A stretch of DNA of 64,000 bases from Malachius bipustulatus. Taxonomy: Eukaryota > Arthropoda > Insecta > Coleoptera > Melyridae. The stretch covers positions 69,126,186 through 69,190,185 of the forward strand of contig OU342630.1 of assembly GCA_910589415.1 (NCBI GenBank), given 5' to 3'. Below the pieces are notes generated by a model, which worked only from the letters and a program-made list of their open reading frames with translations, had not been told where the DNA came from and ran no database searches. Both the position numbers and the translations under genes were made by a program. Below, piece by piece: positions 54,561-64,000 of the stretch (positions are counted from its first letter, which is position 1; each line of letters opens with the position of its first letter).

Positions 54561-56980
54561 TTTGTGTACTTGATATAGGACCACGGAATGGCATAATCAG
54601 TTTCATTAAAAAAAATTTAGTTTGGGCGCCAGCGATTGTAAATTGTCTAAAAAAAATCAATTTTTCTTCAATTCAAAGGTAGAAATCGATTAATAAAATC
54701 AAAATCGCTTGAAAGGAATGTGAAAAACTAATTATAAGGCTTTAATTAAATAAAATATAATTATATAGCAATGACAGGTAGAAAACTGATTTATGATGCT
54801 TAATAGGGTGGTCATTATAATCTGAAAACGGTAGGTCCAATAAAGTTTTATGACAAAGTAAATAAGATCCAAGTAAATAGAAGAACGGCTGTTACTGGAC
54901 AGTAGTGTCGATTATGGAGTTATGAAAAAGGTGATTATTAAAAAGGTAGAATAAATATAATTATTTCAAATTTAGGCTATTATCCTCTAACTTATGTAAT
55001 ATTACATTAATGTGACCTTATGGATATCTATTATACAGCTGGTACAACCAAAAAGCGAAACTTCTTATTGATTTATTGGTTTGGAAAAAATCAGGTCACG
55101 ATTTAATCGGGTTCATTATGGAGAGTATGCATTGTGGCCTCCAAAAATTTGGAGCATTAATTAAAACTTCCGTTTTATGGAAATTTAATCCTGGTCCGGC
55201 AAAAAAAATTCCGAGTAAAGAACGACTGATTATTTTTTTATTTATTTTTTTCTGGTTTGAATAAGCATGAAAAATGAGCCCTTTCCAAGATGCAAACATA
55301 TTTTTTCGCAAGAAAATACATGTAGATATGTATAATAATAATTAAGAGGTGTATTCTGTATTTACCAAAGTTTAGGCTGATTATTTTATTTTATATAAAT
55401 TGTTTAAATTGTTTGTATCATTCCGTGATACACAAATAATAGTAATAATTTCGTCAGATTGCGAACTCTCCCAGGGTTAAAAATCAAAGATTAGATAAAT
55501 TTATCAAAATACCATAATTATATAAATGAACTTTGTTTATAAATTATTGCACTAGACAATAGTTATCTGAGTTACTTGAAATTTTGAGGGTATGACATAG
55601 ATAAGACTCGAATATATTTTTAATATAAATAATTTTTTACTTCGTTAATATTTGTATTATTTATAATAAGTATGTGTAATGTATATGAGTAATTTTGCTA
55701 TATTTGCTTATCTACATACGATCTTAGCAAATAATAATAATAATACCTATATACATAGTTTTGATTTTATTTTTTCATTAATTTCACATAGGTACCTGTA
55801 TTGGGTATGCCTTCAAAATGTATTTTTGATAACGTTCTTGATTGTTATCTTGCTGAAGATCATTAACGAGAAACATTTTTTGATGGGAAGTACTTGAAAA
55901 TTGTCATTCTTATAAGATAATTATTAATGGATGTGACCTATTAAAAGTGGATTAGAATTTTAATTCCCGTCCGGTTTAGATAAGTTTTGAAAACAGTAAT
56001 TTAGAATTTCCCGTGACACAAACTCTAAAATTCAAGTACAATAATATTATTTTAAGAATTACTAATTTCCTCTGATTATAACCCAAGTATTAAATTTACA
56101 GTAGAAAAGATTGTAAAAAAAAACCTCTATAGTAAATATGTATAATCTAGAATGCAGGTAAACGTTATAGTTAGAGAAAAACTAACTTGTAAAAGTTTGA
56201 AAAAAAACAACGACGGCAAACCGTGTCATTTTTTTTAATATGCATGCGGGTAATATTATTTAATGGAAACGTTCTATTACGCAAAGTTCGCTTGGAAAGG
56301 ATATAAAATTCAACCTGTTACAATGTTAAAATGCATAATAAATAATATTAGTTTTTTATATAAAAATTAGCATATTTGCCAATAGAATTATATTAATTTT
56401 AAATTAACACGACTTCATCCTCGTTATTAAATCTATAGAAAATTTAAAAATAGATCAAAGATTTCGATGCTTCGAAATGGGTTCATCAGAAGAACAAAAA
56501 AGGTTCCTTAGACCGCCCGACGTCTATTCTAGCATAGTTTCTGGATGGAAATAAGGGTCTAAAAATATCTGAAATAAGTTAAATTTTAAATTTTTTTAAG
56601 AAAATTACAAAAACGTCTTTTGAAGGTGTATAAAAGATATAAGGACATGCGTTCAAATTAGTACCGGTACCATGAATTTATTTTGGAAAGTTCTAATGTA
56701 ACAAGAAAATAATGAAAGAGGTACACTGATTAGTGATTACTTATTAGACAATTGTCTAACCTGTTTGAAACTGAAAAAATAATCCCTTGAAGGGGGAATA
56801 TTATCAAATAAACATAGAAACTAATTTTCCTGATGTTTCAATGAATCTCAAGTCTAGCCGTGAGGTGAAAAATGAAAATGAAGAAAATTTGGTATTGTAG
56901 GGGTCATTTGGAGGGGGAGGGGATCGAAGTGAGCATTATTCTTCATTACCTGAGGTTATAACGAGTAAGTGGCATTTTCT

Positions 56981-57204
56981 AATAGCCATCAGTATTATAA
57001 AGACTCATTAAGTTAACGGGCAGATTTCTGGAGCCGTTTGTAGATTAATTATTAACTCTAGGTGGAAAATATAACAATTTGGATTCTTGGCATCGAAGGG
57101 ATTACAAAAATGTTGATAAAAGTTATTTGAGTCGATATTAGCTTTAAAAATAGCATCAGAAATCTGTCCGTTAGCTTAATGGGTCTTTATAATACTGGCT
57201 GTTA
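56981..57204. mobile_element. Hairpin MITE, copy 1
   Basis: CAGTATTATAAAGACTCATT then AAGTTAACGGGCAGATTTCT is answered in inverse by AGAAATCTGTCCGTTAGCTT, AATGGGTCTTTATAATACTG. About 224 bp; same family as 57450-57674, which is more symmetrical. Confidence 0.75.
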
Positions 57205-57449
57205 AACAATAATTATTGATGAAAAAAATGGCTTTTTGTGCTAGAGTTCGAATTTGCGTGTGTTCTGTAGGGGGTTAAAAATGAAATATTTCAGCATTGT
57301 TGGACCACTTGGCCGTACTTTATTTTTTGATGGTGGTGTTGGCATCGGATGAATCCATTTGCCACAGAGGACTCATAGTACGATTTAACATTCTTACGAT
57401 TATAGACTATTGCGTACCAGTTCTAAATACATATTAACTTTGGAATCAC

Positions 57450-57674
57450 TTACGGCCAATATTATAAACGCTGGTTAAGTTAACTGGCAGATTTCTATGG
57501 TCGTTTCTGGAGAAGATATAGACTATAGGTCGAAATTATTGCATTTTAATTACTCTTGGCATAAAAGGGATTACAAAAATTTTAATAAAAGCTATTCGAG
57601 GTCAATATTAGCTTCAAAATCGGGCACAGAAATCTGCCAGTTAACTTAACCAGCGTTTATAATATTGGCCGTTA
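57450..57674. mobile_element. Hairpin MITE, copy 2
   Basis: TACGGCCAATATTATAAACG then CTGGTTAAGTTAACTGGCAG and the near-perfect inverted counterpart at 57622-57674. The core GGGATTACAAAAAT is shared with copy 1. It ends 18 bp before the next MITE. Confidence 0.8.
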
Positions 57675-57692
57675 CAAACTTAACTACGACAA

Positions 57693-58063
57693 CTACACCT
57701 TTTCCAGTTTAATTAAGAAACGGTTAGATGTATTTCAGAATGTGTTAAATGTAATTGAGAATAGTCAAATGTAATTCAGAATGGAATATGAGTAATTGAG
57801 AATAGTCAAATGTAATTCAGAATGCGTTAATTATAATAATTGATAGTAGTCAAATGTATTGTCGAAAACTATTACCAGAGCTGCTTCTTAATTTCCTGCA
57901 ACCTGCCACTAAGTCAACCCAATCAATCAAGGACTGCATTTGATGCTTTCTCAATTATATTTACATTTAACGCATTCTGAATTAAATTTGATTATTTTGA
58001 ATCACATTTGACTATTCTCAATTGCATTTAACAGTTTCTCAATTACATCTGGAAAAGGTGTAA
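57693..58063. mobile_element. MITE with CACCTTTTCCAG inverted ends, copy 2
   Basis: ACACCTTTTCCAGTTTAATT on the left; ATCTGGAAAAGGTGTAA on the right. The left half carries four AATGTAATTCAGAATG/GTAATTGAGAATAGTC direct repeats and the right half carries their inverted counterparts, so the element is both foldback and internally tandem. Same family as 1401-1632. Confidence 0.85.
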
Positions 58064-58429
58064 TATTTCCTTGTTGGTGAAATTTAAAATATTTGTAATG
58101 TTTATTAATGGTACCTACCTAGCTAAAGCCCTAGGTGTAGCAGAGAATTTATCAGATCTTGTTCGGAAAACTGTGGACATGAGAATATCAAGTGTCTTTT
58201 CAAGGATAGAAGCACAGACATGGATTCCGACCGCACTTGTGATGAATAAAAAATCTGCTTCTTGGAAAGAGCGACCCCAAAAACATCTATTTGCTCCTCT
58301 CTATCATTTTGGCGAAGTTCTTTTTCGATCTAGATCGTTCCACACCCCAATTAGGCATTTTAGAAAAAGTCCCGTTTTAGAAAAAAACTTCTTTGTTGAA
58401 AAAAAAAATATTTCGCTCAACATGATCTC

Positions 58430-58860
58430 ATGCACTCTCCGTTATTATTAAGTACACTTATTACTCGTAGTCTAGCGATGTTGCAACTTTTAAGGTGTTG
58501 AAAACCCAATAAATGTTTTTCGACAATTATTTCTTCGTTTAATATGAGCCGCTTACCGCTAAGCTACTATTTCATAAACAGAAATAAATCATAAGCGGCA
58601 AAATCTGACGAGTAATGTCGCTGAAGAAGCAATTCGTTGCGCAATTCGGCCAACTTTGCTGTGACGATTGCGGATGAGTGAGTTGAAAATGTTGTCTGGT
58701 GAAAAGACTATAAATAAATCTTCTAAATGGGGCCGCTTACTCGTTGATTCCGCTTCGAATTGGTCCAAAAAATCAGCACAGTACTTCACAGTTCATAATT
58801 ATTATTGTTCTTCACTTCTCCAAAAGTATTCGGTGACAAGATGCCTTGTGACTTGCGAGT
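58430..58860 (-). pseudogene. Mariner transposase relic, catalytic middle part
   Basis: The minus strand reads YCADFLDQFEAESTSKRPHL, then LFIVFSPDN (damaged second-D block), and in another frame HYSSDFAAYDLFLFMK (equivalent of the PYSPDLAPxDFFLFP block) and LSGKRLILNEE. KRPHL and the third block are diagnostic of mariner. Several frameshifts. The surrounding plus-strand frames at 58668 and 58071 are not genes. Confidence 0.6.
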
Positions 58861-60492
58861 CAAAAATGGTGGCCATGAGATTTCAGGCTATTGGATAAGT
58901 TTTCGCCGTCTTTGATTTAAGTTAGTTTGGTGAAACCCCTTATGAGAAGTAAAAATCGTGGCCAATGACCACAAAATCCACAATTTAAAAAATATGCCTT
59001 ACAATATAATGATAAATACCTAACTTGTACAATAATATTGTATTTTAATGTTAACAGCGTTGCGTCTAAGTCTGGACAATACCCAATAGAATATTCTTCC
59101 ACGAGCGGAGGATGATGAAATTTTTGGGCGATTCCAATATGAGCCGTGTCCTTGTGAATAATAGTCATTCCCTGCGTGTAGAAGACACTGTTTTCTCTAC
59201 GACTGTGCGAAAAATCATAAAATGGCTTCAGTTTTTTTTTTTTATTGGGTTAATAGGACGTTTTCAGATAATGAATTCGCATTGTTCATGTTTATTTCTT
59301 TTATGAATTCACTTTATTTCATTGTCTTTGTTTAAGTCATTATTAAATATTTAAATTTTGAGTTTTGAAAATATCCCAAAAACGGGTCAAATGTGACTTG
59401 TTTAATGTACGAGTTACATGTCCCTATCTTAACTTTTCATACTATTTTTTTTTTATTCTGATGAAAAAATCTGATTGTTTGCTTCTTCATTATCGCGAAA
59501 ATCGATCAGTGATCGTAATTTATGGCATTATTTGTTCAATGGCAAATTGGCGAACAATGGAAAATCTTTACTGTGAATCTGAAAAATTTGCTTATTTTAC
59601 ATTTCGTTAAACTTACACTATTCAAACATTTAAAAATAGTCGAAAGGTCGTTTATAAATAAATTTCTATTGTTAATTTTATTTTAAAATTATTTTAATAA
59701 AATACAAAAAAATTATTTAAATGCAAAAAATACTGGTATTGTTAAAAATAGCTTCCCGTAACTCTAGTTCTTAAGAAATTTAATAACTGGTGGTACCCAC
59801 CTTCTAATAGATTGTCTCATTTTCATTGTTCCCGCATAAAACTGGTTTGGTAATATGAATAAATATATTGCAAAAATGTCAATGTTATAAAAAATACCTC
59901 GACTTTTCTATTGGGTATGTTTCAATAAGTAGTTCAATGCTAAATTTCATCATCTAGTTATTAGTGTTTCTGTTATGGAAGACGCCATTTACGTTCGGAT
60001 TATATTTACTTGTAGACATGTGAAAAATTATATAATCGTCAGTGAGCGCGGCAACATGGCTCGTATTTTTTAGATTCTGGAATTTTTTCCAATAGGTACC
60101 TATAGTTTATAAATAATAATGCAGACGTGACGTTATCAAATATATTTTTTTAATCTGTTTTCCAATAATTAAGTTCTCATTTAAATGCAGAATTCGTGGC
60201 GATTTTCCCAGTGTCCCCTAGATTCACCCGTGTCCCCGTTATTTATGATTAAATTATATATGATACCCGCAATTAAGAAAATTGTTTACAAAGGAATTGT
60301 TTAGAGAGACAAATAATGTTGTGGGTCACGAATTACTTTGGTGGGTACCTAACGTTGTTTGAACACCGACTCTTTGAATTGTCGTCATTCCTCTCATAAA
60401 TTATTCAAGTTTTGGAAAAACTTGTGCTCAAAGCTCAAATTACGGACGTTTCCATTGCGTCTTACATTTTTTTTTATTCACAAAGACTGATG

Positions 60493-61010
60493 TTGTTAGG
60501 AACCTGGTGCGTACTACGTAGGTGTAGGTAGTAACAAAAAAAAGGGTTCGAATATTTATTTTGTAACCCAAGTTTTTCATTATAAATGTTTTTTAATACA
60601 AGTCTTTATTTAAATCAGTTGCAACACAAAGATAACAAACTTAACTATAACCTCCAAAGTCCAAGTCCACAAATTAGTTCTCCCTGTTCACACACACTAC
60701 TAAACTCAACTATCCTCTTCTCTGCAGACTATTTCCACCAAAATCCACTTATAATGTCACAATCACTTTACTTGTCACAATCATTCCTCACCACTGTTAT
60801 ACTTCAATCCAAACTGACATCAGTGACTTCCAATATTCACTGTCTTCTGACTGCCTACTACCACAACGGCGCTCTTGTATACATGCCGGACGTGGTTCTC
60901 GAAAAGTTCTAAGAGCTTCGCTGGTGTTGTGGCGTAGTTCTAGACTCAGCCATGCACTCTTTCGAACATGCGCGGAAATATTCTGGCATTCTGGATTAGA
61001 ATATGACATT
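60493..61010 (-). repeat. Probable solo LTR
   Basis: Read on the minus strand it starts TGTCATATTCTAATCCAG and ends GGTTCCTAACA. The element is GC-richer at its 5' side (CATGCGCGGAAATATTC complement, TTCTAGAA-like motifs) and has TTTAAATAAAGACTTG about 100 bp before the end, like U3-R-U5 of an LTR. No matching partner, no coding region, and no clear target duplication. Confidence 0.4.
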
Positions 61011-62289
61011 CCTGTCAGGGCAGCCAGAATTTTTGTGAGCTGACTATTAATAATGAGAGAATGTAAACAAACATGATTGTGTTCCTTCGTTACAATATAA
61101 AATATTATTAATAGGTATTTTCGAGATCTAAATTTTTACATTTTTGAAGTATTTGGTTAAAATAACTTTTTCAAGGGCAAAAACAGATTTTTGACACCAT
61201 CGTTGTCCTCTATCTTTTTGGGAACGAACTACGGAGAGTTGGGCACTTTTTTCCTTCCGACTAATAAGGAATCGGGATAAATAAATTCCATAAATTACTC
61301 AAGATGGCGCATTTTCCATTATTGCCGGTTTTGATACGTCAGTTTGGGACTTCACCTTTTGGACCCATGAAATCAACATTGAAAATTCAACTCGTCTCTA
61401 ATTTTTTCGGTCTCAGTGACGATTTGAGTGCGTTGTACTAAGATAGCAGAAACTCTGGGGAATCACATAAATATTATTATTGGCATTGGAGCATTTTTTT
61501 ATTTACGAGTCTTTTACACCCTGTTTCATAAACCTCTAGTTTGGAAGTTCGGGTTACCGTTGTATTTTGGGAAAAGAGAGATCCATTTCTGTTATAAAAA
61601 AGAGAAAATGTAATTATTATAGAAAAATATGATGACGTCACAAATGGGGTACAATTAAAATAATTTTTATGTTTGCGGAAGATGTCTTTTTTAATCCACC
61701 TGTTTCAGGATTTTGAAAATGAACATTCTCTAACAAAGTTATGAATTTTGTATGTACAAAAATCATGTAAATTTTTTTACATTTGATCTTTTTCTGTTTA
61801 AATAATTTGGGGCATAACTGTAAGCATGTACCTTGTACAATGTACATTTAACATTCAGAACACTGTAAAAAAGAGAGGGTTTATAATTTTTTAACATCGC
61901 ATGTCTAAAATATGCACCCTTATGAAAGGAACTAGGCGAGTAGGCGCCTTTAGAATTGCCCCCACCCCTCAAAATACAGTCTAGTCTAGACGTTTCCTGA
62001 AATTTACTCACTACTACGGTTTTCAGTCTGTACTTGCACTTACTTAGACACTTTAATTACCTAAGCAGGGTATCTGTTATGTAAGGAGCCAGCGCTGTTG
62101 CCAAAACCGTTCAAAGAATTGATTCCAATTTTAGAAGAAATGTGTACACATTTTAATATTTTATTTAAAAAAAGTCGTGCATAAATTCTTCGATATAGCC
62201 GTCATCTTGATTTTTCAAATTATCACAGTCAATGCGTCATATCAACAGAAAACTGATTTTTTTATATTATGTTATTATTATTATTACTT

Positions 62290-63480
62290 CTAGGGTAGGT
62301 TCAAAGCCCTTCTACTGAAGCTTGCGCTTATTGTACCTCTTTGGATAATTATCTCATCGGTCCCATCTCCCGAAAGTTTTTCAGTATGAGTCCAATGGGT
62401 GCTTTTGGTTCTATTAAAATCTATTTCTGTTGGTTCTGCCATTTCGGTCCCAAATACTAGAAGTCTAGTTCCCTCTAGTGCTGGGCATTCACACATTAGG
62501 TCGTATGGGGTTTCCTCCCCCTCCCCGCATCTCTAGCAATCTGGGTTATTTTTCACTCCTATTATTGAGAGGTGTTTCATTAGTGGGCAGTGTCCTTAGA
62601 AGGTCCAATTGCCCATCTCAGCTGGTGTTTACTCAGCTTTTTCAGTTACATTTTCTCTGCTCCCTCTTCTCTCTACCCACCTAGTCGCTTAAACAGCACC
62701 CTAGTTAGGTTTAGGTAAGGTCTGCATTGAAGTTGCTCCATTTTCTCCAATAGGTTTTCTCCCATGAGGAAAATTAGTTGTTGGCGTTTTGTGTCAGGTT
62801 TCCAGTCCACTAGGGTCCACGTTTCTGGTTTTAATCCTGGGTTTTGAATTCCTAGTCTTTTTTGGTCTTTTTCTCAGCGTACAGTGCCTATCTCCGGAAA
62901 CACTTCAAGGGGAGTTGGAACCCTACACTACCTCTGATATACTGTCCTTCCACCCCCCATCCCGACCTACAGTCTGATATTAAAACACCTAAAACTCAAT
63001 GCCTTGATCCATCCTTATCATAGAGATGGAACTATACCTCGATCGAGACCTGATGTCTTTAGTGTCTCCGCGCGTCTCGACCCTCACTGTTCCCGGTGTC
63101 ATGTTGACTTGCTGTGCGTTTTAAATTTTTACTGTTTGTCTTTATGTTTGTTTCTATTATTTCTGTAATAACGGTGTTGTACTGAGCAATGACTGTTGTA
63201 ATTCAAGTACAATAAAGAAATTTGTCATTGTAATTATTGTAATTTGGATTTTTTCTGTTTCCTCTTGGGTCCCTGGTATCCACACTAGTGCTCTTATAGG
63301 CTTCGGAACGTCCTTGGTGCTAAGTTTCGCTTCTGACCAGGGTTCCATTTCCCTGACCACCCGCACCAGCCAGTCCTTTGTGGCCTGGTCAGCGCAGGAA
63401 GCCATGAAAAAGTCCCCTCTAAGCTGCACTCCTGAGAACTTTGGTGCAGGTTCTCCTTCTTTTACGTTGTTCCGGTTCAT
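62290..63480 (-). pseudogene. Non-LTR retrotransposon: DUF4780-type ORF1 joined to the 3' end of RNase H
   Basis: Minus strand, 5' to 3'. GVQLRGDFFMASCADQATKD with WLVRVVREMEPWSEAKLS and VPKPIRALVWIPG (63440-63240) is the DUF4780 domain seen in arthropod retroelement ORF1 proteins. It is cut by a foreign 3' tail and resumes at about 62890-62680 with QNPGLKPETWTLVDWKPDTK and NLTRVLFKRLGG. Then, without any RT, comes the RNase H-distal end: SKHQLRWAIG, a frameshift, GHCPLMKHLSIIGV, an in-frame stop, and RCGEGEETPYDLMCECPALE. This is an internally deleted copy. Confidence 0.75.
62955..63240 (+). mobile_element. 3'-end insertion of a second non-LTR element
   Basis: A plus-oriented segment ends ...TACAATAAAGAAATTTGTCA followed by TTGTAATTATTGTAATT. 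It interrupts the DUF4780 frame of the opposite strand between ALVWIPG...ETEKI and QNPGLKPETW. Only the 3'UTR is present (extreme 5' truncation). Confidence 0.55.
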
Positions 63481-64000
63481 TGTTGGTCCCGGGTTTTGCT
63501 ACACTGGGGTTTACCGTCAACCCTAGCTTTCTAGGTTCTCCAGTTCCCCCTGGTTTTGTAGTTTCAACTCTTTTCTCAGTTTCCTGCGAGCGGCTCCTGA
63601 GAGTTTTTTGGGTGGGTCTTTCTTTTCAGAATCCCTTTTTTGAATTAGGTGTGTCTTGGTCCATATGGTTCCCACGAGTAATGGAGCTATTAAAGGAATA
63701 CCATACGCAGAGCTCCATACGTATGGTAGGCATTTATTTTAGAAGGTGCGCCACTTCTTCGAGGTGGAATCCAGAAGGGACTGATCTACTATTCAGCCAC
63801 GCATCCTTTTAGCCTGGGTTCCCGCCGTAGAATTTAGGTTTTTAAAGGTTGTCTCCTTTTGGTCCAGGCGGTAAAGGCCAGACCCCCGTATTCCTCTGTT
63901 CGCGAGATATTACCACGACAACAGAGTTTTACGGTCTTTCGGAGAGTCCACTTTCGGACGTTCTCCGGCATCGTTATAACCCCTGTGCAGACCTTTAGTC
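63481..64000 (-). pseudogene. Upstream part of the DUF4780 ORF1 or its 5'UTR
   Basis: Just upstream of 63480 another minus frame is rich in basic residues and prolines: RSRSQETEKRVETTKPGGTG, then NEPEQRKRRRTC. This is the usual low-complexity N-terminal region of such ORF1 proteins, shifted by frame errors. Beyond about 63800 nothing coding is recognised; the element probably continues past the window. Confidence 0.4.

Larger units (their letters stand above)
38945..64000 (+). other. SCaMC intron 4, at least 25 kb, no further exon found
   Basis: The donor GTGAGT is strong. I looked in the plus strand for the GIDIGD/PDEF-type linker and for a carrier repeat (PxDxxK) and saw none to the end of the window. 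Long stretches (39480-43990, 49909-51678, 52791-54480, 54900-56980, 58861-60490, 61011-62290) are AT-rich and hold nothing I can support beyond the elements listed. Confidence 0.7.

Noticed and set aside
58071..58451. 126-codon plus-strand ORF
   Set aside because: Begins directly after a MITE end and resembles no protein I know; likely chance.
39000..64000. Further SCaMC exons with the carrier domain
   Set aside because: No plus-strand frame with PxD/ExxK/R carrier motifs or the conserved linker was seen.

Overview
The window looks like AT-rich, repeat-dense nuclear DNA from an insect or other arthropod. The reasons are two split animal genes with GT-AG introns and arthropod-type transposons of nearly every class: Ty3/Gypsy, RNase H-bearing non-LTR, Penelope-like, Tigger/pogo, mariner, piggyBac-like, P-like, hAT-like and many foldback MITEs. 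The species cannot be read from the sequence. There is no prokaryotic gene organisation, and no complete functional RNA gene was recognised.

Only two host genes are visible, both partial and arranged head to head. On the minus strand, two coding exons of a Roquin (RC3H) RING/ROQ mRNA-decay protein lie at 8971-9559 (start codon, RING, start of ROQ) and 2017-2192; the rest lies beyond base 1. On the plus strand, four coding exons of a SCaMC-type calcium-regulated mitochondrial ATP-Mg/phosphate carrier (28417-28617, 29442-29568, 38599-38686, 38833-38944) encode the EF-hand regulatory half. The carrier domain must lie past base 64000, after an intron of at least 25 kb.

Region by region. 1-1890: non-LTR and mariner remnants plus a subterminal-repeat MITE. 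2.2-8.9 kb (Roquin intron): two TACAGGGTG MITEs, a nearly whole Tigger element (4316-6556), and a piggyBac-like relic with TTAA duplications (7127-8707) that contains a large foldback. 10.5-26.1 kb: a Russian-doll nest. A TA-flanked MITE (called R here) contains a TTAA-flanked piggyBac-like element, which contains a P-like element with 31-bp inverted ends and a THAP relic, which contains a hAT-like element flanked by GGTATAGG, which contains an intact, very young Ty3/Gypsy retrotransposon (13393-24178). 26.8-28.4 kb: nested inverted repeats, then the probable SCaMC promoter. 28.4-64 kb (SCaMC introns): more foldbacks, a second GGACGTCC palindrome-array MITE, non-LTR and Penelope-like fragments, a SINE-like sequence, a long-TIR DNA transposon with a decayed ORF (46126-49908) that holds two younger TA-flanked insertions, three mariner or non-LTR relics, probable solo LTRs and, at the right edge, a DUF4780-type retrotransposon ORF.

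The insertion order can be checked inside the window. A second copy of R (46759-47162) shows the empty TTAA site of the piggyBac-like element. The right arm of the 46-50 kb transposon shows the empty TA sites of both elements inserted in its left arm. The only reading frames that look intact and functional are the host exons and the Ty3 gag and pol. These two are joined by a -1 overlap carrying a canonical A AAA AAC slippery site followed by a stem.
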